64,000 bases of DNA, taken from Alphaproteobacteria bacterium. GTDB taxonomy: Bacteria; Pseudomonadota; Alphaproteobacteria; Paracaedibacterales; VGCI01. Position 1 is the first letter of the stretch. The number at the start of each line of letters is the position of its first letter. Below are positions 46,499 through 56,214 of the stretch, piece by piece. Under the pieces are notes generated by a model. The model was not told where the DNA came from. It did not search any database and was given only the letters and a program-made list of their open reading frames with translations. The DNA lies in contig VGCI01000004.1 in assembly GCA_016870095.1 (NCBI GenBank), forward strand, positions 62,001 to 126,000, given 5' to 3'. Both the position numbers and the translations under genes were made by a program.

Positions 46499-48436
46499 AT
46501 GTGTGGTATAACGGGATTTTGGTCTTTTTCAGATCATCTATCGGATTTTTCTCTGGATCGCATCGTTCTAGAAATGGCAAATCAGTTAATAAGTCGGGGT
46601 CCTGACTCTCAAGGCGTGTGGATTGATAAAAATGCACAGCTTGCCCTCGGACACCGTCGGCTTTCAATAGTTGATTTATCTGAAGCCGGACATCAACCGA
46701 TGATTTCAGCTTCGGGGCGCTTTATCATAACATATAATGGTGAAGTTTATAATGCATCTGATTTGCGAGAAAATCTTTTAGCAAAAGGATATTTTTTTCG
46801 AGGAACTTCAGATACAGAAGTTATTTTAGCAGCTTGTGAAGCTTACGGAATTGAAAAAGCTACGCAGCAATTAATAGGGATGTTCGCCTTTGCTATATGG
46901 GATGCAAAATATCATAAACTACACTTAATTCGGGATCGTTTGGGAGTTAAACCCTTATACTGGGGATTCAATCAAGAGACATTATTCTTTGGGTCACAAA
47001 TCAAGAGTTTCTCTCCTCATCCCCTATGGCGCCCTGAAATTAATCGGGATACCCTAGCTAATTATTTTAGATTTTCTTATATTCCTGGTCCTTCATCAAT
47101 ATACAAAGGCATTCAAAAATTATCTCCCGGGTGTATCGTAACCATTGAAGGAAAGAATAAGGTAACGGTCACATCTTACTGGAATATGAGCGAGGTCATT
47201 CAACAGGCAAAAGAACAAAAATACAACCGAACTCCTTTAGAGTGGATCGATGAGCTTGATCATCTTTTGAAAGATGCGGTGAAGCGATGTATGGTTTCGG
47301 ATGTGCCGATTGGGGCTTTTCTTTCCGGAGGAATTGACAGCTCAACCGTAGTGGCCTTGATGCAATATCAAAACCCTCAACCGGTTCAAACCTTTAGTAT
47401 TGGATTTGACGAAGTCGGCTATAACGAGGCACCTCATGCGGCGGCTATAGCGCGCCATTTAGGAACTCAGCACCATGAACTGTATTTGAAATCTTCAGAA
47501 GCTTTAGACATTATTCCCACCATTCCGGAGTGGTGTGATGAACCTTTTGCTGATTCTTCGCAAATTCCCACATATCTTGTTTCCCGTTTGGCCCAACGTC
47601 ATTTAAAAGTTTGTTTATCTGGCGATGGGGGAGATGAATTCTTTGGAGGATATGGCAGGTATTTTCAAACAAATCGTCTCTGGAATCGGCTTTCTCCAAT
47701 TCCTTTTAATATACGGAAAATGATAGCCGGGGGAATTCAGGGTTTGTCGCCTGATACATGGAATTTTTTAGGAAATATAATCCCGGGAAAAAGACCTCTT
47801 GTGGGGGATAAGGCTCATAAACTTGCGCGCCTTCTTTCTTGTCCAGACCGGAGGGCTTTCTATCTCAATCTTATGAGTCTGTGGGATGATCCTGAATCTC
47901 TGCTGATAGATAAAAATATCCATTCTCAAGAGGGTCTGCCTCTTCCTTGGCTAACAAATCAAACATATTCCTTAAAAAGTTTTTTTGAAGAAATGCAGTA
48001 CATCGATAGTCTTACCTATTTACCTGACGATATTTTGTCGAAAGTTGATTATGCAAGTATGGCGGTAAGTTTAGAAAGTCGTGTTCCGCTTTTAGATCAT
48101 CGTGTTGTAGAATTTTCTTGGAGAATTCCTCAAGAACTTAAATTTAAACACCCTGAAGGAAAATGGATTTTACGGCAAGTCTTGAAAAAATATGTTCCAG
48201 AATGGCTAACGGAACGTCCTAAAATGGGTTTTGGGATCCCTATTGATCAATGGTTGAGAGAGGCTTTACGGCCATGGGCGGAGGCGCTTCTTTGTGAATC
48301 TTCACTCAAAGACTCAGGTTTAAATCCTGAACCCATTCGTCAACGTTGGGAAGAGCATTTATCTGGAAATCGGAATTGGCACTATTCCTTGTGGCCAGTG
48401 CTAATGTATCAAGCTTGGCGTGAGAATTACATATAA
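46499..48436 (+). CDS. asnB: Asparagine synthase, glutamine-hydrolysing (second paralogue)
   Basis: A 645-residue enzyme with the same layout as the protein ending at 34376. It opens MCGITGF with the nucleophilic cysteine, then RGPDSQGVW and LALGHRRLSIVDLSEAGHQP. The synthetase half has FLSGGIDSSTVV and LSGDGGDEFFGGYGRYF. As the last gene of a glycosyltransferase operon it most probably modifies a sugar of the polysaccharide. A strong hairpin follows the stop. Confidence 0.92.
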   Translation: MCGITGFWSFSDHLSDFSLDRIVLEMANQLISRGPDSQGVWIDKNAQLALGHRRLSIVDLSEAGHQPMISASGRFIITYNGEVYNASDLRENLLAKGYFFRGTSDTEVILAACEAYGIEKATQQLIGMFAFAIWDAKYHKLHLIRDRLGVKPLYWGFNQETLFFGSQIKSFSPHPLWRPEINRDTLANYFRFSYIPGPSSIYKGIQKLSPGCIVTIEGKNKVTVTSYWNMSEVIQQAKEQKYNRTPLEWIDELDHLLKDAVKRCMVSDVPIGAFLSGGIDSSTVVALMQYQNPQPVQTFSIGFDEVGYNEAPHAAAIARHLGTQHHELYLKSSEALDIIPTIPEWCDEPFADSSQIPTYLVSRLAQRHLKVCLSGDGGDEFFGGYGRYFQTNRLWNRLSPIPFNIRKMIAGGIQGLSPDTWNFLGNIIPGKRPLVGDKAHKLARLLSCPDRRAFYLNLMSLWDDPESLLIDKNIHSQEGLPLPWLTNQTYSLKSFFEEMQYIDSLTYLPDDILSKVDYASMAVSLESRVPLLDHRVVEFSWRIPQELKFKHPEGKWILRQVLKKYVPEWLTERPKMGFGIPIDQWLREALRPWAEALLCESSLKDSGLNPEPIRQRWEEHLSGNRNWHYSLWPVLMYQAWRENYI

Positions 48437-48448
48437 AAATATAATAGC

Positions 48449-48490
48449 TTTCATGGTCTCTGGGAGAAGAGACCATGAAAAAGAACCTTT
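48449..48490 (+). terminator. Intrinsic terminator after asnB2
   Basis: TTTCATGGTCTCT (48449-48461) pairs perfectly with AGAGACCATGAAA (48468-48480) around a six-base loop, and a short T-run follows near 48486. It ends the GT4-GT4-asnB2 operon. The stem is symmetric, so it may also work from the other side for the split lipoprotein gene. Confidence 0.8.
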
Positions 48491-48515
48491 TTAAATATAA
48501 GAACTAATTTAGATA

Positions 48516-48839
48516 TCAGTTAATTGTTATTTGGCAGTTTTTTCTGTGGTAGATATCTACCAAATGACTTTTACGATGATCAAGAGCACGCACTGCGTAA
48601 TTTACATTGCTATGAGTCTCTATCAGTGCGGGCCAGAAGAAAACAGCAGCAGCAACGTTTGTACCCGTAACATCTTTTTCAGCTGACAAATCTTTACGTG
48701 CCTTTTCCATTTCTTTAATCTCTGCACCAAGAGCTTGACAAGACATACTCTCATCTCCGATTTATTTTGTTTCCACAACGTCGAGACAAGAACATGCAGA
48801 TAATAAAGCTATAAAAGGAAGTAACAATAATTTTTTCAT
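48516..48839 (-). pseudogene. Lipoprotein gene interrupted by an in-frame TAA
   Basis: The first part, ATG 48839, encodes MKKLLLLPFIALLSAC, a lipoprotein signal with an LSAC lipobox, and ends nine residues later at TAA 48764-48762. Five codons on, in the same frame, a second part starts at ATG 48746 with GGAG upstream: SCQALGAEIKEMEKARKDL, then GTNVAAAVFFWPALIETHSN and a C-terminal NC. This 76-residue part looks like the body of a small lipoprotein family. A single substitution would join the two to about 106 residues. Either it is a fresh pseudogene, or the body is made alone without export, or the stop is read through. Confidence 0.65.
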
Positions 48840-48916
48840 AAATTTCGAGGCTCCAAATAAGTTAAAGTGCCTCAAGCTATAGAGTAAAATAGATATGTTC
48901 TACAGGATATTTATTA

Positions 48917-51619
48917 CTAAACTACTTTCGTCAGACTCCTCAAAACAAACGGTAAAATACCACCATTTTGGAAATAGTTTACCTCATCTTGTGTGTCAAT
49001 ACGACATAGCAAAGTATGGGTTGAAGATTGTCCGGACGGTCGTGTAATGGTACAAGTCACGGTCATTCCAGGTTTTATGTCTGTACTTATATCTGTAATG
49101 TCGATGATTTCTTCACCCGTAAGAGCAAGCGACTTTCGGCTTTCGCCATTCAGAAAGGTTAAGGGGAGGACACCCATTCCTACTAAATTGGAACGATGGA
49201 TACGTTCGAAACTTTCTGCAATAACAGCTTTAACGCCGAGCAATAATGGGCCCTTAGCTGCCCAGTCGCGGGACGAACCAGAACCATATTCTTTTCCAGC
49301 AATCACAACCAAAGGCGTGCCATCCTTTTGATATTTCATAGCTGCACTATAAATGGGGAGAATTTCTGGCTCAATTCCCTTTTCTGTTGAAAAATATTTT
49401 GTAATTCCCCCCGTTGTGCCGGGAAGCATTTCGTTTAATAAACGAATATTGGCAAATGTTCCCCGCATCATGACTTCGTGATTTCCGCGGCGAGCACCAT
49501 AACTATTAAAGTCATTTACAGTTACGCCAAACTGATGAAGGTAATGTCCAGCGGGACCATCTGTTTTTATATTACCGGCTGGAGAAATGTGATCCGTGGT
49601 AATGCTGTCACCTAAAACAGCTAAAATACGAGCACCCTTTACATTAGCAGGCTTGGTCATTTGGGACCCAACATCTTCAAAATAGGGTGGATTTTTAACA
49701 TAAGTGCTTTTTTCTTGCCAATCATAAGTTAAGCTGGCTTTTCCTTGAATTTTTTGCCAGGCAGCATCGCCTTTAAATACATTAGCATAGCGTTTTCTGA
49801 ACATCTCTGGAGTTAAAGAGTGTTGAATGATTTCTTGGATTTCTGCTTCTGTTGGCCAAATATCTTTTAAATAAACAGGTTTACCTTCAGACCCTATTCC
49901 TAAAGGTTCTGTCGTTAAATCTGTTAACAGGGATCCGGCTAACGCATAAGCAACAACCAAGGGGGGTGAGGCTAAATAATTTGCTTTAACATGAGAATTG
50001 ATCCGTCCTTCGAAATTTCGATTTCCTGAAAGAATAGAACAGACGGTTAAGTCATGAGTTTCGATGACCCTAGCAATTTCGGGATGTAAAGGGCCAGAAT
50101 TTCCAATACAGGTTGTACATCCATACCCAACCAAATTAAAACCTAAGGCATCAAAATCTTCAGTGAGCCTTGCATTTTCTAAGTAATCTGAAACAACTTG
50201 AGATCCAGGAGCCAAAGATGTTTTGACCCAGGGTTTGGGTTTTAATCCTTTAGATCTCGCTTTTCGAGCTAGCAATCCCGCACCAATCATTACAAAGGGG
50301 TTGGATGTATTGGTACAACTGGTAATGGCTGCAATAACGATGTCACCATGATTTAAAGAATAGTCCTGACCAGAAATGGGGAAAGATTCATCACTATTTT
50401 TATGTTCTTCTTTTAAAGAGCTCATACATGTGGATTTTGCTTCGGATAACAGGACCTTATCTTGGGGGCGCTTTGGTCCAGCTATAGTGGGGCAAACCGT
50501 GTTTAGGTCTAAAAGAAGAGATTCAGAAAATTGGGGGTCAGGAGTTTTGTCATCACGCCAAAGACCTTGGGCTTTCGCATAAGCTTTAACAAGAGCAATA
50601 CGATGGGGATCGCGACCCGTGAATTCCAAGTAATCAATGGTTTTTTGATCGAAGGGGAAAAAACCACAAGTGGCACCATATTCAGGCGCCATATTGGCTA
50701 CAGTTGCGCGATCGGCGAGACTAAGAGCATCCAACCCTTCCCCATAAAACTCAACAAATTTGCCCACGACACCTTTGGTACGTAAAATGTTTGTTACGGT
50801 AAGAACGAGGTCCGTAGCAGTGGTTCCCTCAGGTAACCTGCCCATTAATTTAAACCCAACCACTTTGGGGATGAGCATCGAAACGGCTTGGCCCAACATG
50901 GCAGCTTCAGCTTCAATTCCACCGACACCCCAGCCCAGAACGGCAAGACTATTGATCATAGTTGTGTGACTATCTGTCCCCACAAGTGTGTCCGGATAAG
51001 CAACCTCTCGGCCGGAAGAATCTGGTGATACCCAAACAACTTGCGCGAGATATTCTAAATTAACCTGATGACAAATTCCCGTTCCCGGTGGTACAACACG
51101 AAAATTCTTAAAGGCTTCTTGTCCCCAGCGTAAAAAGGCATAACGCTCATGATTTCTTTGATACTCAAGGGTTACATTTTTCGAAAATGAATCAGCAGAT
51201 CCAGAAGAATCTGCCATAACGGAATGATCAATAATCAAATCAACAGGGATAAGAGGATTTATTAATGTTGGATCCCCTTTTAAGGCGGTCATAGCATCAC
51301 GCATGGCCGCTAAATCAACGATAGCAGGAACACCTGTAAAATCTTGCATGAGAACACGCGCCGGAATAAAAGCAATTTCCGTAGAATTATGCCCATTATT
51401 AATACTTTGGACAGCTGCATGAATATCTTCTACTTTCACACGCTTTCCATCCTCATGGCGCAATAAATTTTCAATCAAAATTTTCATTGAAAAGGGAAGA
51501 TTTTGTAAACCGTTTAATCCCGCATCTTGAGCAGCAGGTAAACTATAATAGTCATAGGATTTTCCTGAAACTGTGAGGGTTTTTCGTACGTTTAAAGAAT
51601 CGTGTCCGTTTGTTGTCAT
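48917..51619 (-). CDS. acnA: Aconitate hydratase A
   Basis: A 900-residue TCA enzyme that isomerises citrate and isocitrate with a [4Fe-4S] cluster. The cluster cysteines are visible in VIAAITSCTNTSNP and GYGCTTCIGNSGP. The TDHISPAGNI, YGSGSSRDWAAKG and VGTDSHTTMINSLAVLGWGVGGIEAE blocks are typical of the AcnA/IRP group. It stands alone on the minus strand. The Nfu scaffold at 8.7 kb could supply its cluster. Confidence 0.98.
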   Translation of the reverse strand: MTTNGHDSLNVRKTLTVSGKSYDYYSLPAAQDAGLNGLQNLPFSMKILIENLLRHEDGKRVKVEDIHAAVQSINNGHNSTEIAFIPARVLMQDFTGVPAIVDLAAMRDAMTALKGDPTLINPLIPVDLIIDHSVMADSSGSADSFSKNVTLEYQRNHERYAFLRWGQEAFKNFRVVPPGTGICHQVNLEYLAQVVWVSPDSSGREVAYPDTLVGTDSHTTMINSLAVLGWGVGGIEAEAAMLGQAVSMLIPKVVGFKLMGRLPEGTTATDLVLTVTNILRTKGVVGKFVEFYGEGLDALSLADRATVANMAPEYGATCGFFPFDQKTIDYLEFTGRDPHRIALVKAYAKAQGLWRDDKTPDPQFSESLLLDLNTVCPTIAGPKRPQDKVLLSEAKSTCMSSLKEEHKNSDESFPISGQDYSLNHGDIVIAAITSCTNTSNPFVMIGAGLLARKARSKGLKPKPWVKTSLAPGSQVVSDYLENARLTEDFDALGFNLVGYGCTTCIGNSGPLHPEIARVIETHDLTVCSILSGNRNFEGRINSHVKANYLASPPLVVAYALAGSLLTDLTTEPLGIGSEGKPVYLKDIWPTEAEIQEIIQHSLTPEMFRKRYANVFKGDAAWQKIQGKASLTYDWQEKSTYVKNPPYFEDVGSQMTKPANVKGARILAVLGDSITTDHISPAGNIKTDGPAGHYLHQFGVTVNDFNSYGARRGNHEVMMRGTFANIRLLNEMLPGTTGGITKYFSTEKGIEPEILPIYSAAMKYQKDGTPLVVIAGKEYGSGSSRDWAAKGPLLLGVKAVIAESFERIHRSNLVGMGVLPLTFLNGESRKSLALTGEEIIDITDISTDIKPGMTVTCTITRPSGQSSTHTLLCRIDTQDEVNYFQNGGILPFVLRSLTKVV

Positions 51620-51750
51620 AAATTCTACTCTTTATATAAATGACTTTCCTTAACGGTATCGTGATTTGTGGTGAGGTGACAAGATCCGATTGCTCTTGAA
51701 ATTTGAGATCTTAAAGGCGTAGGATAAAGGCCGAAATGGAGTTATTTTTT

Positions 51751-51915
51751 ATGTCCTGTCCTCTTTGTAAAAACCCCAGTAACTCATCTTTTGATCCCTT
51801 TTGCTCAAAATCCTGTAAGAATACAGACCTTCTTCGGTGGTTCAACGAAGATTATAGAATTCCAACAGAAGAAATTCTGGATAACGAAGAAGTTGATGAG
51901 GAAAATGAATCGTAA
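51751..51915 (+). CDS. yacG: DNA gyrase inhibitor / zinc-binding protein YacG
   Basis: A short gene of 54 residues. The protein has the YacG zinc ribbon: SCPLCKNPSN followed by FDPFCSKSCKNTDLLRWFNEDYRIP, four cysteines in the pattern CPxC-x15-CSxxC. The acidic C-terminal tail (about 15 residues) is also usual. YacG binds GyrB and inhibits gyrase in E. coli. ATG 51751 has GGAG nine bases before. An in-frame ATG at 51736 would add five residues. In many alphaproteobacteria yacG follows rng; here it is about 50 kb away. Confidence 0.9.
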   Translation: MSCPLCKNPSNSSFDPFCSKSCKNTDLLRWFNEDYRIPTEEILDNEEVDEENES

Positions 51916-52003
51916 CAACATCTTTCTAGCTTTTTGATCTAGAATCTCTTAAGTTTTAAAGGCAAGTCGAATCCCTTGATACAAAACATGATATGGTTAA
52001 TTT

Positions 52004-53248
52004 ATGAATACGAAAATGAATAATCTCTCTTTGCATCGGTTAACGCCGGTATTGCTCATGTTTGCTGTATTGGCTTTTGAGATGTCTACAGATTTATATC
52101 TTCCCAGTTTACCGGAAATGGGGAAATTTTTTAAGGTTCCCGATGCGGCAGTCCAAAATACGTTAAGTGGCTATTTATTGGGTTTTGCTTTGTTGGGATT
52201 GATTGCTGGTCCCTTGTCAGACAGCATTGGTCGACGCCCTGTTATTTTGGCAAGCATGAGTATATTTGCAGTGGGCAGTATTAGTTGTTGGTTTGCGCCG
52301 ACAATGACAAGTTTAATTGTAGCGCGTTTTGCTCAAGGAATTGGGGCTGGAATGACGATGGTTGTTTCAACTGCCATTCTCAAAGATATTTACGATGAGA
52401 AAAACTTTTCTCGTATTTTATCAACCATGGGTATGGTTATTACTTTATCTCCGATGGTTGCTCCTATTTTCGGCGGGAAAATTGCTGATGTTTGGGGATG
52501 GAAAAGTTGTTTCTTCATCATTGCCGTCGTTGCAACCACCATTTGGATTGCCATTATTGTTTGCCTCAGAGAAAGTTTAAACCCTGAGCATAGAGCTTCT
52601 CAAAAAGCTCGATTTTCCGGGTGGGTTCTTTTTGAAACTTACGGCCAACTTCTTAAGCGTAAAGAGATTGTTACTTTTGCATTGATTTCAGCTATTACCT
52701 ACGGCGGCTTATGGGCATGGATTGTGGAAGCGCCTTTTTATCTGATTAATGAATTGGAGATCAAGAGTGTGGATTATGGATATTACTCGGCTATTGGTCC
52801 GGGGGCTTATATTTTAGGGACATTTCTCAACCGGCGTTGTGTTATTTTTTATGGCATCGAGCGCATGCTTGCTTGGGGATTGTGGTTGATGATTTTAGGA
52901 GCCGGTCTAACTCTTACGGCAACGATTTGTTACCCATCCTCTTTAATTGCCCTCTATATTCCTTTTTCAATTTATGCTGTAGGATTGGCCCCGGTATTTG
53001 CGAATGCAGTTACAAAAGCTGTTGCTGTCATCCCATCTCAGCGAGGTGGGGCCTCGGCTTTATTAAATTCTCTTGAAATGGGCATTTCTGCACTCTGTGC
53101 TTTTGCGGTTAGTTTTTTAAGTAATGGGACTCTTGTCCCTTGTACCCTTATGATGCTTGCCAGTGGAATTATATGTGCATTTATGTTTTTAAGCACGTCT
53201 AAGATTCAAGAAAAGTCAGATACCCTTATTACCCCGTATAGGGGATAA
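52004..53248 (+). CDS. MFS drug-efflux transporter, Bcr/CflA type
   Basis: A 414-residue carrier with 12 predicted helices. The N-terminal EMSTDLYLPSLPEMGKFF, GPLSDSIGRRPVILASM and ARFAQGIGAGMTMVVSTAILKDIYD are hallmarks of the Bcr/CflA group, which exports drugs such as bicyclomycin or chloramphenicol. Bicyclomycin targets Rho, also encoded here, but no substrate can be assigned. The ABC-F gene starts four bases after its stop. Confidence 0.9.
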   Translation: MNTKMNNLSLHRLTPVLLMFAVLAFEMSTDLYLPSLPEMGKFFKVPDAAVQNTLSGYLLGFALLGLIAGPLSDSIGRRPVILASMSIFAVGSISCWFAPTMTSLIVARFAQGIGAGMTMVVSTAILKDIYDEKNFSRILSTMGMVITLSPMVAPIFGGKIADVWGWKSCFFIIAVVATTIWIAIIVCLRESLNPEHRASQKARFSGWVLFETYGQLLKRKEIVTFALISAITYGGLWAWIVEAPFYLINELEIKSVDYGYYSAIGPGAYILGTFLNRRCVIFYGIERMLAWGLWLMILGAGLTLTATICYPSSLIALYIPFSIYAVGLAPVFANAVTKAVAVIPSQRGGASALLNSLEMGISALCAFAVSFLSNGTLVPCTLMMLASGIICAFMFLSTSKIQEKSDTLITPYRG

Positions 53249-53252
53249 CTTT

Positions 53253-55028
53253 ATGGCACAACCCCCTCTTATTTCTTTGCGGGATATTTCTCTGTCTTTT
53301 GGTGGTAAGCCATTATTTGAAGGGTTATTCAATAATATTACCAAAGGGGATAAAACATGCCTCGTTGGGCGCAACGGGTGTGGAAAATCCACCTTTTTAA
53401 AAGTCGTTTGTGGTCAAATGGATTTAGATCAAGGTGAACGATTCGTTCAACCGGGAACAAGATTTTCTTACCTTCCTCAAGATGTTTGGCTTGAGCCCAA
53501 TCAAACACCTAAAGAATTTGTGATGCAATCGGGTTGCGAGCCTTTTGAAGCCGATGAGATTCTTGATCTTTTAAAAATGGATAAAGATCGCTTTATGGAA
53601 GGATTTTCCGGAGGGGAGCGTCGGCGCGTTTCTTTGGCACGAGCTCTTGTTGGAAACCCGGATGTTCTGTTATTAGATGAGCCGACAAACCATCTGGATC
53701 TGCCGACTATTGAATGGTTAGAAGATTTCTTAAATTCATATACAGGTGCCCTCCTCACGATTAGTCATGATCGAACTTTTCTTGAACGAGTATCGAATTC
53801 TTGTCTTTGGTTGGATCGGGGAGTTTTGCATCGTCATAACAAAGGATTCAAAGATTTTGAGCCGTGGTCAGATTATCTTATAGCGGAAGAAGAAAAGCAC
53901 ATAAGTAAGATGAATACAAAGTTGAAAGAAGAACTTCATTGGCTACATCGTGGTGTTACGGCACGTCGGAAACGTAACCAAGGACGACTTCGAGAGCTCA
54001 ATAAGTTGAGAGAGCAAAAACGTGCTATTTTAGCAGGACAAACTGGTAAGCTCAAAATGAGTGGAGCCAATGCTGAAAGTGGAAGTAAATTAGTGATTGA
54101 AGCTCAATCTCTTTTTAAGACTTTAGGAGATAAACCCCTTATTCAAAATTTTTCTACACGGATATTACGGGGTGATAGAATTGGGATTATAGGGCCTAAT
54201 GGTGCGGGTAAAACCACATTGATTCGCATGTTGGCGGGAGTGCTACCCCCAGATTCTGGAAATGTCCGATTGGGAAAAACCATTGATCTGATCTATTTTG
54301 ATCAATTACGTGATGGCTTGAAACCTAACGAAACGCTCTGGCAAAATTTATGTGAGACGGGTGGTGACCATGTTATGGTTCAAGGTCAACCGCGTCATGT
54401 CATGGCTTATCTGAAAGATTTCTTATTTGAAGAAAAACAAGTGCGTTCACCCGTTTCTATTTTGTCTGGGGGTGAAAAAAATCGCCTTGCTCTGGCTAAA
54501 GCGTTAACCCGTCCTGGAAATTTATTGATTTTGGATGAGCCAACCAACGATCTCGATATGGACACTCTTGACCTGTTGATTGAAATGGTGAGCGATTATT
54601 CGGGAACGCTTCTCATTGTTAGCCATGATCGTGACTTTTTAGATAAGTTAACGACATCTATTATTGGCCTGGAAGGAGATGGCATCATTCGTGAATGTGT
54701 CGGTGGGTATCAAGATTATGTGTGTCAATATCCTCCTCAAAAAGCACGGACTAAAGAGATAAAAGAACCCAAAGTACTAACTGAGCGCTCAAAATCCACC
54801 CGACGGTTTACTTACAACGAAAAGCGAGAATATGAAAATTTACCGGCGAAAATGGATCAACTCATGCGTGACATTTCTGACGCTGAAACACGTCTTGAAG
54901 ACCCAGCTTATTATAATAATCATCCTCAAGAATTCATGAAAGTTACAGAAAAATTAACGCAACAAAAAGAAGAATTGACACGTGCGGAAACTCGCTGGTT
55001 AGAGTTGGATGAGCTGATTGATCAGTGA
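53253..55028 (+). CDS. uup: ABC-F family ATPase (Uup-like)
   Basis: A 591-residue soluble protein with two ABC domains: Walker A GRNGCGKSTF and GPNGAGKTTL, signatures FSGGERRRVSLARAL and LSGGEKNRLALAKAL, each followed by LLDEPTNHLD or ILDEPTNDLD. A linker with charged helices (LHRGVTARRKRNQGR) separates them, and a C-terminal coiled coil (about residues 515-590) is present, as in Uup. ABC-F proteins act on ribosomes; Uup also affects transposon excision. The Uup name is likely rather than certain. Confidence 0.88.
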   Translation: MAQPPLISLRDISLSFGGKPLFEGLFNNITKGDKTCLVGRNGCGKSTFLKVVCGQMDLDQGERFVQPGTRFSYLPQDVWLEPNQTPKEFVMQSGCEPFEADEILDLLKMDKDRFMEGFSGGERRRVSLARALVGNPDVLLLDEPTNHLDLPTIEWLEDFLNSYTGALLTISHDRTFLERVSNSCLWLDRGVLHRHNKGFKDFEPWSDYLIAEEEKHISKMNTKLKEELHWLHRGVTARRKRNQGRLRELNKLREQKRAILAGQTGKLKMSGANAESGSKLVIEAQSLFKTLGDKPLIQNFSTRILRGDRIGIIGPNGAGKTTLIRMLAGVLPPDSGNVRLGKTIDLIYFDQLRDGLKPNETLWQNLCETGGDHVMVQGQPRHVMAYLKDFLFEEKQVRSPVSILSGGEKNRLALAKALTRPGNLLILDEPTNDLDMDTLDLLIEMVSDYSGTLLIVSHDRDFLDKLTTSIIGLEGDGIIRECVGGYQDYVCQYPPQKARTKEIKEPKVLTERSKSTRRFTYNEKREYENLPAKMDQLMRDISDAETRLEDPAYYNNHPQEFMKVTEKLTQQKEELTRAETRWLELDELIDQ

Positions 55029-55071
55029 TTAATCAAACCAAAAAAGTTCACGGGTAATATCTCCCTTATCA

Positions 55072-56214
55072 TTAATAGTAATAATTTGCCCCCCCCCTTG
55101 CCCGTTGGGAAGGTGGATATTGTGTTTGGTTTTTTACAGCAACGGGCGGAGCGATATAAAGTTTGTTTAAGATTTCCTTCTTATATTTTTGAGTTTTTAA
55201 CCAAAGAGTTGACAAATACGTTTCTTTCTTATGATCATGAAAATGACCGGCAAAAAGTCCTTTCACGACAGGGCCTTTCCCCAATGGTTTTGTAACGGTA
55301 TTTTCCCAAGCTTTTCGTACACTTAAAGGAATAGTCCAAGCCGAATAGGGGTAGAGTCCTTTGGCTAACCGAGGAGATAGCTCCCGAGCATCTCTTAATC
55401 GTTGTGAGACAACATTATCGTTTGCAAATTCATCAAAACGAATAAGATACGGATCGTCTATGTCGGGAATATGATAAAATAGGTAAGCATATTTTGCTTT
55501 AGATTCTTTTAATCTATCTGATAATTTTTGCACACTTTTGTATTCGAGTGTCTTGGAAATTGGAATTATTCCTTCGTCACAACCACGATAATGATTGACT
55601 GAATTATTATTTTTGAAATAGGAATTATCCCATCCCATAAATACAAAATTTCCTATGACATAAGTACCCGGGGGTGAGGAAGGTTGAACTTGTTGAGAGC
55701 CTTCAAGTCGAAAATCTATAATGGAAATACCTGCAGTTCTCATCTCTGGTTTGTGGTGGAGTTCTTCAATGAACTCACGAAGAAAATTGATGGATGCAGG
55801 GTCTTCATTATAAAGATCATTATTCCCAGGAACGACAAGCCATATTTTAACTTGGGAATTTTTTATTATTTGTGCAATAGAGTCTACGGCTCGACTCCAT
55901 TTTTGCGAATCTTTAATAAGTTTTCCTGTTTTAGGGTCAGTTTTTATCAGCTTTCCCACGCCGATATCCCCACTTAAAAGGATGAAGGCTAAAGCGTTTT
56001 TTGACGTGTCTGTAAGCTTATTTGAAATCTCATTGATTTTTTTGATAGATTTAGAAAAATCGATAGTTGAAATTTTAGCTTCACATTCCCACTTTGTCTC
56101 TTCAAAAATATGAAGATCAGTTATGTGTGCAAAACTTACCTCTCCCCAGCCATTTGTGCTTAAGGGCAATTGTAGCAAACAAACTATAAGTATCTGCCGA
56201 ATTCTCATAATCAT
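55072..56214 (-). CDS. Exported metallophosphoesterase, C-terminus shifted at a G9 tract
   Basis: A 380-residue calcineurin-like phosphoesterase with a signal peptide (MRIRQILIVCLLQLPLSTNGW). Metal ligands are visible in FAHITDLHIF, LLSGDIGVGK, VVPGNNDLY, LFYHIPD and LFAGHFHDH, the order of the family. After QYPPSQRARGG the encoded frame ends abruptly in ANYYY just past nine G residues. One G fewer would continue as GGQIITINDKGDITRELFWF and stop at 55029-55031, next to the ABC-F stop, giving a more normal end. So the tract carries a frameshift, a slippage switch, or a sequence error. The substrate is unknown. Confidence 0.85.
   Translation of the reverse strand: MIMRIRQILIVCLLQLPLSTNGWGEVSFAHITDLHIFEETKWECEAKISTIDFSKSIKKINEISNKLTDTSKNALAFILLSGDIGVGKLIKTDPKTGKLIKDSQKWSRAVDSIAQIIKNSQVKIWLVVPGNNDLYNEDPASINFLREFIEELHHKPEMRTAGISIIDFRLEGSQQVQPSSPPGTYVIGNFVFMGWDNSYFKNNNSVNHYRGCDEGIIPISKTLEYKSVQKLSDRLKESKAKYAYLFYHIPDIDDPYLIRFDEFANDNVVSQRLRDARELSPRLAKGLYPYSAWTIPLSVRKAWENTVTKPLGKGPVVKGLFAGHFHDHKKETYLSTLWLKTQKYKKEILNKLYIAPPVAVKNQTQYPPSQRARGGANYYY
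55089..55097 (-). repeat. G9 homopolymer tract (C9 on plus strand)
   Basis: Nine G residues on the coding strand inside the last codons of the metallophosphoesterase gene. Homopolymers of this length slip during replication and transcription. The eight-G version would restore a longer, more family-like C-terminus. Confidence 0.9.
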
